NCBI GenBank assembly: GCA_903813345.2
Contig: CAIIXF020000002.1
Span: forward strand, 16,190,467 to 16,254,466
Reading direction: 5' to 3'
DNA from: Owenia fusiformis
Taxonomy: Eukaryota > Annelida > Polychaeta > Sabellida > Oweniidae
Length of the DNA stretch: 64,000 nt
Part shown: in pieces, positions 11,511 through 23,300 of the stretch
Layout of the letters: every line of letters starts with the position of its first letter
Position numbering within the stretch: the stretch's first letter is position 1
Made by a program: the position numbers and the translations under genes
The notes under the pieces: model-generated
The model's database searches: none
The model's input: the letters and a program-made list of their open reading frames with translations, nothing else
What the model was told of the DNA's origin: nothing

Positions 11511-12371
11511 TCTAATGCCTTGAGCTGATTCAGTGATTATCTACCAATTTCTCTTTTTTTTATTTTGTCTGTTTAGCTACTTTTGGATAAAATGTCAAAT
11601 CTACGGAACATACAAATAGGTTCTAAAGTAAATCCAAAACAGTATTTGTGATTCCAAGTTAGTAAGTGTATTCCAGCATCTGTGATTACTCAAGAGTTAT
11701 AAATAAACTGCTAAAAGACAGAAGCCCCGAGAATTCTAGCTGTTTTCCAGTCTGTTAGCGCTGTTCCTCGACCAGCTCACCCATCCTGAAACTATCTGAG
11801 AATATTTAATAGTGATTTTGTTCCAATTACCTGCTTTTATACCTAGACATGTTCGTATGGTAAGTGAATTAAAACACACTAACTGCCAGTGGCTATCAAT
11901 CTCCAAGCATATACCAGGTGGATCCAAGCAGATGTACAGAACTACAGGTCATTGTATGTGGAGAATGGTACATCATTAACAAGGGCAGGAGTCGCAATCT
12001 CGGCTGTCTTCAGGGGCGTAGCCAGGGTCGAAAATAGAGGTGGAAAATTTAAATAGGGAGACAAAGGTACTGAGCAGATCTGTCAATGTAGCAATACGCA
12101 TCGTTTTGAAAGAATTCGATAAAAAACGTCCGCGACAAATATTCAAACACTAGTACTTTTATTGATAAATGTAATCTACGCCAAACATATTTGCCATTAG
12201 ATCATACAGGTAAATAAACCAAGCATTTTTTCACTCTGCAAAGATACTGCGAAGTTCACATAACATGTCAGTCAAAGTAGGACAATAGAAAGGTTCATTA
12301 ACACGCATTTGGGAGAATTTGAACGTTAACGGAATTGTTGTCCATTTAAGTCTCTGGGAACATTATCACAA
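11511..12371. other. No gene; one transposon-end-like motif
   Basis: Near 12011 lies AGGGGCGTAGCCAGGG, a word typical of hAT-type element ends in invertebrate genomes, but no partner end was found. The rest is unremarkable. Confidence 0.35.
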
Positions 12372-12656
12372 CTATTTTCCTCGTACATTCATATTCAAGT
12401 GGGACGGCAAATACGTAAGGCCAGTGAGGTTAAAATAGTTCATAGGGACCGTCATTTTATAAGTTTCACGCACACATCCTTCAAAAGAGTCCCCGGGACA
12501 TCTTGTACCAGTGCGGTGGGGAGTTATTTTAATGTAACTGCCACTCACATTATACAAATTGATTGGTATGGGAACATATTGAAATTTAACAGATTGGTAT
12601 GGGAACATACCGATATTTGTGGGTTCAGCGGGTTCAGTCTGGACGGAAGCAAGCAA
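12372..12656 (-). other. Unassigned open frame
   Basis: An open frame of about 95 codons ending at 12372, with extracellular-looking content: NVS and NLT glycosylation sites and two cysteines (TRCPGD, EGCVRE). Part of it is a direct repeat (GGTATGGGAACATA occurs twice on the plus strand). No start codon or splice context is convincing. It could be a terminal exon or chance. Confidence 0.25.
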
Positions 12657-12829
12657 AAGTTCGCTTATATCAACTCCTCTTGGGAAAGAGTGCTATCTTA
12701 TCCTCCCTCATCGTGTTAAAACTTAACCGAGAACCTACTCAAACCAATGGGTCAATGCCCCACAAGCACCATGGGATGTCCACATAATCGAAACGTCAGC
12801 AATAAAACTATATATGATACAATTAATAT

Positions 12830-12934
12830 CACACCGGAAAAGCCTGGCAACTGTAAAGTCATGATCAGATACCGTTGTCACAAATGGCGGACATAACCGT
12901 CGTGACTTTACCGTTGTCAGGCTATTCCGGTGTG
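12830..12934. mobile_element. 105-bp palindromic MITE
   Basis: Inverted ends CACACCGGAA and TTCCGGTGTG, extending imperfectly through AGCCTGGCAACTGTAAAGTC. It is flanked by AATAT on both sides (12825-12829, 12935-12939), a probable 5-bp target duplication. No coding capacity. Confidence 0.65.
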
Positions 12935-12939
12935 AATAT

Positions 12940-13734
12940 GAATATTTGACGATGAAGTCGGTTATGCCATTTTGAAACTCATTAAATCTTTCAAAGGAAT
13001 AATAAGTTTCTGATATTCTGGGATCATTGATATTTCTCTTCATGTTGTGTTTTGTAAAGTTCTGTCCACATTGGCACGTGTGCTCACATATGCATGATAA
13101 AAAGAGAGTATGTCAATTTGGAGAATTTAACAAAATGATAAAATATATCCACACCCTTCTCCAGCAGTTTTTAAAATATTGATAACAAATAAATAAATTA
13201 TTTTACGTTTTTATTTTCCATTCTCTCTTACGATTTACTGTTCTATGTTCAGCATTTACAAAACTTGACATTTGATGTAACCTAATACAATATGTTCAAT
13301 CTAATAATGACGGAGAAGTGTACCTTCATGCAAATTTAAAAAGTTGACATTTCACTATTAACATTCAAGGATATTGCAAATCCTTAAACTTCAAAAAAAC
13401 ACATGAAACCATGATTTCTGTTAATTCTGGTTTATGTTTGATAAAACCAAATTATACAGTATGCATTCATATAAAAACTGTCATATGTACTGTATTTATG
13501 TCATGTCAGTTGTGAACCTTCGTTAAAATGTCAGCTCTGAATAATCTAAGGCTATGAAACATTACGATATAGCCAAGCTACGGTGACGATGCCCAACACA
13601 TTATGATGAAGCTTCATCCCCTATGCTGGAAACTGACCTACATTGATGGCGCACAAACTAAATAATAGAAACGGACCGACTAAGATGATGCCCAGACCCC
13701 ATTTGACCCATGATGATGGAGCCCTACCAACCAT
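12940..13734. other. No feature recognised
   Basis: AT-rich spacer grading into the 60-bp minisatellite. From about 13615 degenerate GATGATG/GCCC words foreshadow the repeat unit. Confidence 0.35.
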
Positions 13735-14960
13735 GGCGAAGCTTGATTCCCTTTAATTGAGCCAAACATACAATAAAGGAACCAAAGCTACTATAACGAA
13801 GCTTGACCTCCTTTGATGGGGCCAAACATACAATAAAGTAGCCCAGCCCACTATGATGAAGCTTGATCCCCTTTGATGGAGCCCAACATACAATAAAGGA
13901 GTCCAACCCACTATGATGGAGCCTGATCCCCTTTGATGGAGCCTAACATACAATAAAGGAGTCCAGCCCAATATGATGAAGCTTGATCCCCTTTGATGGA
14001 GCCCAACATACAATAAAGGAGTCCAATCCACTATGATGGAGCCTGATCCCCTTTGATGGAGCCTAACATACAATAAAGGGAGTCCAACTCACTATGATGA
14101 AGCTTGATTCCCTTTGATGGAACCAAACATACAATAAAGGAGTCCAGCCCACTATGATGAAGCCTGATTCCCTTTGATGGAACCAAACATACAATAAAGT
14201 AGCCCAGCCCACTATGACGAAGCTTAATCCCCTTTGATGGAGCCAAACATACAATAAAGTAGCCCAGCCCACTGTGATGAAGCTTGATCCCCTTTGATGG
14301 AGCCAAACATACAATAAAGGAGTCCAGCCCACTATGATGAAGCCTGATCCCCTTTGATGGAGCCCAACATACAATAAAGTAGCCCAGCCTACTATAATGA
14401 AGCTTGATCCCCTTTGATGGAGCCCAACATACAACAAATGAGTCCAGCTCACTATGATGGAGCCTGATCCCCTTTGATGGAGCTCAACATACAATAAAGT
14501 AGCCCAGCCCACTATGATGAAGCTTGATCCCCTTTGATGGAGCCAAACATACAATAAAGGAGTCCAGCCCACTATGATGAAGGCTGATCCCCTTTGATGG
14601 AGCCCAACATACAATAAAGTAGCCCAACCCACTATGATGAAGCTTGATCCCCTTTGATGGAGCTCAACATACAATAAAGTAGCCCAGCCCACTATGATGA
14701 AGCTTGATCCCCTTTGATGGAGCCAAACATACAATAAAGGAGTCCAGCCCACTATGATGAAGCCTGATCCCCTTTGATGGAGCTCAACATACAATAAAGT
14801 AGCCCAGCCTACCATAATGAAGCTTGATCCCCTTTGATGGAGCCCAACATACAACAAATGAGTTTGATCCCCTATGATGAAGCCTGATCCCCTTTGATGG
14901 AGCCCAACATACAATAAATGAGTTTGATCCCCTATGATGAAGCCAACCTACAATGATGGA
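13735..14960. repeat. 60-bp minisatellite, about 20 copies
   Basis: Units resemble GATCCCCTTTGATGGAGCCC plus AACATACAATAAAG and a variable end (GTAGCCCAG, GGAGTCCAG or TGAGTTTG type). Since 60 is divisible by three and the unit lacks stops on the minus strand, it gives a 283-codon open frame with a 20-residue repeat (core LYVGLHQRGSSFIIVGWATL). Neighbouring frames are open too, so I take it as non-coding. Variant order repeats with a spacing near 420 bp. Confidence 0.85.
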
Positions 14961-15525
14961 GCCTGCCACCTAGATTTAGTAAGTTAAAATAGTTATATAT
15001 TATTTAAATAATATATTAAAATATTTGATTTGAGCAGTTCGCAAACAACTGATTCTGTAGTATTGATTCTATGTGGTCAGGCCCTACGCAAGTAATGAAT
15101 GCATTCATATATTTCACAACAAAGTTCAAGTCTAACATGTAAACTATTCTTGGAATGTACACCCGTAAACGACAGTTTCTCTATATATTCATTTGAGATA
15201 TTTAACATGTGATACGAAACTCTACAAGGCATTAACATGCAAAATGTCACCACTTGCTCCTTGTTAAAGACACCATTTGTTAAGACACCGACTGCTGAAT
15301 GCCAAACACCAACCACTGTCACAACTTGTGGTGGTGACATAACAATGAGCATCTGTCATCGTACAACACTGTTACGAACATTTACAAGTTATTACAAGCA
15401 TTATTTACAGTTGAGCATTATAATTTAAGTACATTTCAAGAAATCATGTTCTAGTTTATCTACCTCAATAAGGCCACTGGAGCTATAATCAATAATCATG
15501 GTATTAATTATATAAATATATCACC

Positions 15526-15665
15526 TGGGGGTCAATAACAGAAACTTCATAAAGTTACGAATTCGTAAATCAATTGTTGTAAACATGGATATGATGACTT
15601 CACAGTAAGAGAACAATGGACTTTGGGAACTCTTAACTTTACGAAGTTTCTGTTAATGGCCCCCT
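15526..15665. mobile_element. Palindromic MITE, about 140 bp
   Basis: Left arm GGGGTCAATAACAGAAACTT and a near-complementary right arm AAGTTTCTGTTAATGGCCCC, with about 35-bp arms. No open frame. Confidence 0.6.
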
Positions 15666-15734
15666 GCTTACATTTGTTCCAAGCAATTTCTCTATTCTAT
15701 GTACTGCACTGTTACCTTTAATCTCTCAAATATT

Positions 15735-15890
15735 AGGGCAGCCTACAACCACCCTCACAATTTAAAATCTTGAAAATAGTGAAAGTTCATATCATTAAAA
15801 TCTGCTCTGTATCAAATAAGTGTAAATTTCTCATATTTTCTACTTTATATTTTCAATAGGTTTTAAATGTGAGGGTAGTTGTAGACAACC
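15735..15890. mobile_element. Palindromic MITE, about 155 bp
   Basis: Left arm GCCTACAACCACCCTCACA, right arm TGTGAGGGTAGTTGTAGAC, with arms of about 50 bp including imperfect parts. Non-coding. Confidence 0.6.
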
Positions 15891-17386
15891 AAACCCTTTA
15901 TGGGAAAATATTACCTTGGATCATTTCAGAGTGTACTTTACAATAAAAAATGAAGAATATGACAACTAGTTACATATCCTGGTGATTTCACTATTTTTTG
16001 CAACTTTAAATGCGACCATATACGGTATTCGGCTTGAATGGTAATTCTATTGGAACTATAGAATATACACTCCTGTATACTTATTTTTGTAATATATATT
16101 ATATGCGATAAAAATGCTAATATTGCAACTTGACATTTCCATATTGCATATTCTTCACTTGGAAAACATGCTTAATGTTAATCACTTTTGACAAATAAAT
16201 TCTGATTTACCTTCTGGTTTTCAGTTGTTAAAAAGCATTGACCTATTTTCATCCAGAAGGGGTTAAGTACATAAGTAGATTAATCGTTGCACAAATAACT
16301 GATTTGCAACAGAAATACCTACACAGACAACACTGACTCATTGTCCTCTATTTCAACATTACAAGTACAGAATGTATAGAGTATTAACATGCATCATGCA
16401 GTATCATGATTCTTTTCAGAACATTTGAAACATTTATTAATATACAGGTAATGTATTCCTTATTTTTTTCACCCAAAATTCAACGATAAAATCATTGAGG
16501 TAGCCATTTTGATACCTTAGCACATTATGGCAGGTATCGAAATTGTATATTTATCAATACTTAAAAAAAACAAAATAGTGAACACTTTTCTAATATCATA
16601 ATACCAGCAATACCACTCAGCATAGCTTGATATACTGGAGTTTGGAATGGCTTAACATATAGGCCTAGTGTGGAGATGAAGAAAGTGAACAATGACACAT
16701 GCATGCTAGACATGCTTGTATAACCTAATGCAGTAACGGACTTAGAACTGTCAACAGATGGCAGACAATTTGATGGGTTGATTTCATATTTACAACATGT
16801 ACTGCACTGACTTTTAATTCTTTAACACATAAGTAAAGGATTATGAATAAAAAAAGGATTTGTTTGATTAAGTTAAAGATTTACACATAAACCATTGAGG
16901 GTAAGGAGAAGTCAACAAGTGACCTGCCATCTATACAATTCCTAATTCTTATTTAACACTTATGACAAATTGATGATTAAAATAATGCCTTTTGAGAGCT
17001 GCACATTTAAATTAACAGATCAAATAAAATGATCTAACAATGGTCCTGCATGGCAGAACTAATTACTTTATAGTATATTTTTTTGTTATATGGTCCCGAG
17101 GGTATCACCCATGTACTACAATGATGCCATCTATGTTCCAAGGACCAAGATTGTGTGATACATGTACTTTATGATGTCACACATTTACCCAGGTGATGTC
17201 ATACATATACCCTGGTGTTATCATACATATACCCTGGTGATGTCAGCCATGCAGCGTGATGATGCATCGAATATGAATCAAAAATGGCTGATGTTGTCCA
17301 CTCAAAATCCTTTTCCATCTTCAGTTATGTTCTTCAGTAATTTTCAGTGGATGATCACAAACGATTGATGAAGGATGCGCAATTCT

Positions 17387-20300
17387 TCACACTCCCTCAT
17401 TACTAAATGGTGACAACATTGGGTCATGTGTCTGAGAACTACTGGGTAAGTTCGATTGCTGGAATAGCATTTGCTGCGGGACTAGAGTTAATGGAACCAT
17501 AGGATCACTGGTTGATTGCGCCACCTGGAACAACAACATGAATTCATTAGTACAGATTGACTTACACAGGGTTACCAAAATGTTTCAAATATCAATGCCC
17601 TTTCTTTTCCCCAATTAAAACATTAGATCCTTAATCCTGTAATTCAATGAAAAGAGAGATAAAGTAACACGTTCATTGAATACATGTATATGATTTTAGT
17701 AGACAGTTTTGATTTAGTTTTTTTTATTTCATGCATGTTTTAAGTAATGGTAGTTTTAAAAATTCCACTCACTTTAGAATTTTCAGACTATTTTACTTAA
17801 CAGACTGTGGAAACCTTATTATTAGTCAAATGTGAAAATCTCTTAAATAATTAAAAATTAATCCATTTCCTAAGAATTGAGTTGCCTTTGGACACTTGGT
17901 ACTTACTGGGGCCTGCACTATGGGACTAGGAGACAACAGATTCTGTTGTTGCATTGTGACTACTGGAGTTGTCACTGATGTACTAGAGTCTACAATCAAT
18001 TATTAAAAATTTCTAAATATACAAGTATTCACTGAGAAGGGATTAGATACAGGGAAAATTACAAGACCAAACACTGTTATCAGTCAATAGGGACCTATCC
18101 TAAACTGAACAGTGAATAAAGGAGTAATCTCATGCTTATTGTAAAGAAAGAAAATGGCATGGCAACTGCTTTCTTAATTTCTGATTGAAACACAATATCT
18201 ATTCATACAAAAGCAAACTTGAGCATCGTTTCAATGCATTATGTATATTCAATGGGTTCACTTTGTTTACATCATTGTAGATAGTTTTTTTTAAAATTTG
18301 GTTTAAGGCAAAGCACTGAATAAATGGTCCCTACTCTGTGGCATTTGGGTAGCAGCTGGTGATCCTGTTGCATTAATCATTGGGTTTGTCATTGACAGCT
18401 GCATGGCAATGTTCTGAAGCTCCATCTGTTGTTGCATGATAGACTCCTGCAGCTGTAGCTGTTTCTGCTGTAGCTGCAGATGTAACTGTCGTTGAGCTGC
18501 ACTTAAGTGAACCTAAAATGAAGAGTCCAATACAAAGTTTGAAAAAATATAATTTAAACAATATTTCTTGTGCCTGGAAGAGGTTAAAACTTTGTTTACC
18601 TTTGTTTACACCAATGCATAACTTCCCTCCTCATGTGATAGGCCCCCTCTACCATGTCAACCACCTCCTATATTACTGAACCATTAAACTAGACTAAGAC
18701 CATTTCATTGTATGATGCAGTATTGTTTACAAGTCTTCTGTACAAATACCAATTAAATAATATGAACACTGACCGACAAATGCCCACTGCAGAGACTGTC
18801 TACAAAAAAGGTGGAGACTATAACAATAGTGGTAGTTACATAAAAATGAATAATGATTACCTTGGGCACAGTTCCTTCAAATCCCCCTGAGGTTGTATTC
18901 GTACGTTTCCCTAATTTGGGACCTGAGGGAGGTAACTCAACAGGCCTACTGGGCGAAAGGCTTGCTTGGGGTACCTCCTTTGGCTTTGCTGATTGGGTGC
19001 TAGGAAGCTGAAAGAACAGAGACATTTAATCAACATATTATAAGTTACTAAAAAGCTGCCTGAAGAGACACAAAAATAATGACAAGCAAACTTGTGATCA
19101 GTTTTTAGAATTCTTTACAAAACTTAATCAAAACTATCACAGAACCATAACAACTTCTTCCTATAAAAGACTGAGGTAATCAGGTTCAGTAATCCTACGA
19201 TATAGCTGTTTTAACATTGTATCCTTTAACTTACATTATATTGTGAGTCAGGCTGGACACTTGTACTAGGCTGTGGAGCTGAAATATAAAGATTTTCATC
19301 ACTCAGTCCTTTAAACATTATTGAAATGCTTGAATCATCATCTTTGCTCAGTTACAAATCTTCCAAGTTTTCCAGCATTAAGTAAAATTGGGAATAGTAA
19401 ATGAGATAATAATTTCAATATTTCCATGAACACACTTTAAGATCTATTTGAGAATGTGAAAAGTTTAGACAATGTTTTAATTTAAGGTGATAATATGCTT
19501 AAACCCTTGTAAAATCATAGGCCAAAGAGCTTAAATTGTAAGAGGCATTTACCATCAAACATCCTATCGCTGTAGACAGCCTGTATGGGGAATGAGTCTG
19601 AAGGACTGTTGGAATGGACCCACAATTCCTTGTCAGATTCAGCAAGCTTTTTCTCAGGTTCTCCTGACGGGTCAAATATATCATTCAAGCTAGAAAACAA
19701 GAAACAATTATTAACTTAGGACCCACATAATAATAAACAATGAAGCATACCTTATAACTTTGTGAGTATATACAATTAAATATACCTTATAACTTTGTGA
19801 GCATAAACAATGAAGCATACCTTTTAACTTTGCGAGTATATACAATGAAGCATACCTTATAACTTTGTGAGTATATACAATTAAATATACCTTATAACTT
19901 TGTGAGCATAAACAATGAAGCATACCTTTTAACTTTGCGAGTATATACAATGAAGCATACCTTATAACTTTGCGAGTATATACAATGAAGCATACCTTAT
20001 AACTTTGTGAGTATATACAATAAAGCATACCTTGTAACTTTATGAGTATATACAATGAAGCATACCTTATAACTTTGTGAGTATATACAATTAAATGTAC
20101 CTTATAACTTTGTGAGCATAAACAATGAAGCATACCTTATAACTTTGCGAGTATACACAATGAAGCATACCTTATAACTTTGTGAGTATATACAATAATG
20201 CATACCTTATGACTTTGTGAGTACATACAATGAACTCAGGTTTAGAGTTCCATTGGTGGTATGTGATGTAATATCTGGTTTGGAGCCACATCCACTCCTG

Positions 20301-23300
20301 TCCTTTTGTCAAGAATCTATATTTACAAGATACACCCTCTCCAGTTGACATCACTGAAAATGAGTGAATTATGATTCCTTATTAAGCATAAGCATACCAT
20401 AAGACTCAACATCATTATTAATTGATTAACAATTAATGTAATTATGTTATGGCATGACATTATGAAAATTTAGAGCAAGACAAGATCAGGGAATCAGGTT
20501 TATCAGAAAGTCAACATTTATAATGAATAAATATGTAATATATATAATGAACAAATTACAACCAGTCATATGTGTCAGCCATATTTTTTATTTATTTCAA
20601 AGATGTATATAGGAAATAAACAAGCAAGGTGCAAAATCTTCGAATATTATATGTTAAATTCTTTCATTCTTTCTTTCTTGTCATGAATTTTACTCTTTTA
20701 GGTAACATATACAAAATTAACCAATCAGTAAAATGTTTGATAAACATCATACTCACACTGTTCGTGATTTTTTCCTATCTTTAAGAGATCATCGGGGTGG
20801 TAATAATCGTACCCTGATGTACCAAGCACCTCAAATGGCAGATAGCCAATAATAGGAGGACCCCTGAAATCATCACAAATAAAGTAAAAAAGTAAATAAA
20901 TAAAAAATTAACAGATTAGAACAATAATCTTATGACATTCATGTGAATCATATAATAGACTATTATGACAGCTATGAATTGCTTATATTCAATGACTGTA
21001 TACTCCTCTATTCTTTTTAGTAGTTGTATCCATTTTACCCTTTCCATTCGTTCAACTACGCTTCTTAAATGAGAGATTCATCTTACTTTTAGCTAACTTC
21101 TACCCTCAGGGTAATTCATTAAGGGCCTTTTAAACTAAATATTTGCTCCCTGAAAGGGCATCCCAAACATCACTGGCCACATCATTTTATGGTCCTTTTA
21201 GGACTTGACAAGTTTTCTTTCATTTTAACCAGTATTTTTACATTTTTAGAATAATAAGTACTGCTAAGATGTCAAATGAAATAAAGAGTCCTAATTTGAG
21301 AACAATGCTCACCTATGGTCCAAGAATAGGAATTTCCACTCTAAGCTATGTCTGGATGTGAACTCATTACAAACATTATCAACATGTGACATCTCTCTAA
21401 TTAGTTTAGAGTTGATGAGTCGTATAGTCGCACAGAAACATATGTTGTGCTTGTCTTCTTTATTGTACATTGAAGACACAGTAGACACATTGTCATCCAA
21501 ATACAGATCTGGAAGTAAAGAGTTGAGTATTGTACACTGAAGACACAGTAGACACATTGTCATCCAAATACAGATCTGAAAGTAAAGAGTTGAGTATTGT
21601 ACACTGAAGACACAGTAGACACATTGTCATCCAAATACAGATCTGGAAGTAAAGAGTTGAGTATTGTACACTGAAGACACAGTAGACACATTGTCATCCA
21701 AATACAGATCTGAAAGTAAAGAGTTGAGTATTGTACATTGAAGACACGGTAGACACATTGTCATCCAAATACAGATCTGGAAGTAAAGAGTTGAGTATTG
21801 TACACTGAAGACACAGTAGACACATTGTCATCCAAATACAGATCTGGAAGTCAAGAGTTGAGTATTGTACACCGAAGACACAGTAGACACATTGTCATCC
21901 AAATACAGATCTGAAAGTAAAGAGTTGAGTATTGTACATTGAAGACACGGTAGACACATTGTCATCCAAATACAGATCTGGAAGTAAAGAGTTGAGTATT
22001 GTACACTGAAGACACAGTAGACACATTGTCATCCAAATAGAGATCTGAAAGTAAAGAGTTGAGTATTGTACACTGAAGACACAGTAGACACATTGTCATC
22101 CAAATAGAGATCTGAAAGTAAAGAGTTGAGTATTGTAAATTGAAGACATAGTAGACACATTGTCATCCAAATAGAGATCTAAAAGTAAAGAGTTGAGTAT
22201 TGTACATTGAAGACACGGTAGACACATTGTCATCCAAATAGAGATCTGAAAGTAAAGAGTTGAGTATTGTACATTGAAGACACGGTAGACACATTGTCAT
22301 CCAAATACAGATCTGGAAGTAAAGAGTTGAGTATTGTACACTGAAGACACAGTAGACACATTGTCATCCAAATACAGATCTGGAAGTAAAGATTGAGTAT
22401 TGTACACTGAAGACACAGTGGACACCTTGTCATCTAAATAGAGATCTGAAAGTACAATACAAACAACCCCACCACTAACAATTGCTTACCTGGCTCTGGG
22501 TTCCAATATCGGAAGCTTCCATTCACCTGGACCTGTTCATATACTATATCTTCATCTTTGTCAGTTTGTCTCTTCAGATGGCACGTGAACATCAACTGGT
22601 TCTCCTCTGAAAACATAACAATCATAAGTAGACTATTATCTCCCTTAATATCATATTAAGTTCATTGATGAGTCGACATAAAATTATTAAAGCTAAATAA
22701 TAAAATAAATAGCGAGAAGAGTAATTGTGTCCTTTGGTCAGTAAGCATAGTCTACCTACAAACATGACAAGACCTTGTGATCCCCTCTACTGGACTACAA
22801 ACCTTCTCACACAGGCTGTTGTAGTGGGGTGGGGGATCACAAGGGCTAGTAGCTAAACAGAATGGTGAGTCAAATCTATAAAAAGATTCTTGTAAATATC
22901 AAAGAGCCGACTGTTCCTACCTTCCTCAAAGTGTGACCTGGTGGAGTTGCTATTAAAGATCCTACGGTTTGTGAGGATGTTGTACAAATCAACTCTCTCA
23001 TCTGGGTGTAGGAAATCATAGATTGACCTGTTGGACAAGTTGCTCTGGAAATGCAACACAACAAATTAGAATTAAGAAATATAGACCGAAGAGTAGGGGT
23101 AATATTGTCGAATACACCCTGCAGGGCTAGGCACAAACGTTATGACATCACACATTACACGTATTACCAGGGGTATTCTTCGCGAATATGCCCAGGGTGA
23201 AATGTTGATTTTGCTTACAGTTTATAGAAAGCGTTAATAGTCATGTTTGAATTCATGATCAATTTCATTTCTACAAATTTTAAAATGTATTTTGTGTAAA

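Larger units (their letters stand above)
14961..17386. other. Downstream region of CLOCK
   Basis: AT-rich. It holds two palindromic MITEs (listed separately), a short repeat of a CCCTGGTGATGTCATACATA-like unit at about 17150-17245, and presumably the CLOCK 3' untranslated region. The polyadenylation site was not assigned. Confidence 0.4.

Noticed and set aside
14063-14914. 283-codon open frame with a 20-residue repeat as a repetitive protein gene
   Set aside because: The unit is a multiple of three and happens to lack stops; several frames are open together, and there is no start, splice or domain support. Kept only as a minisatellite.
13735-14960. CRISPR array or bacterial-type repeat array
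   Set aside because: Repeats are contiguous without unique spacers, and the window is clearly eukaryotic. The same holds for the other tandem arrays.
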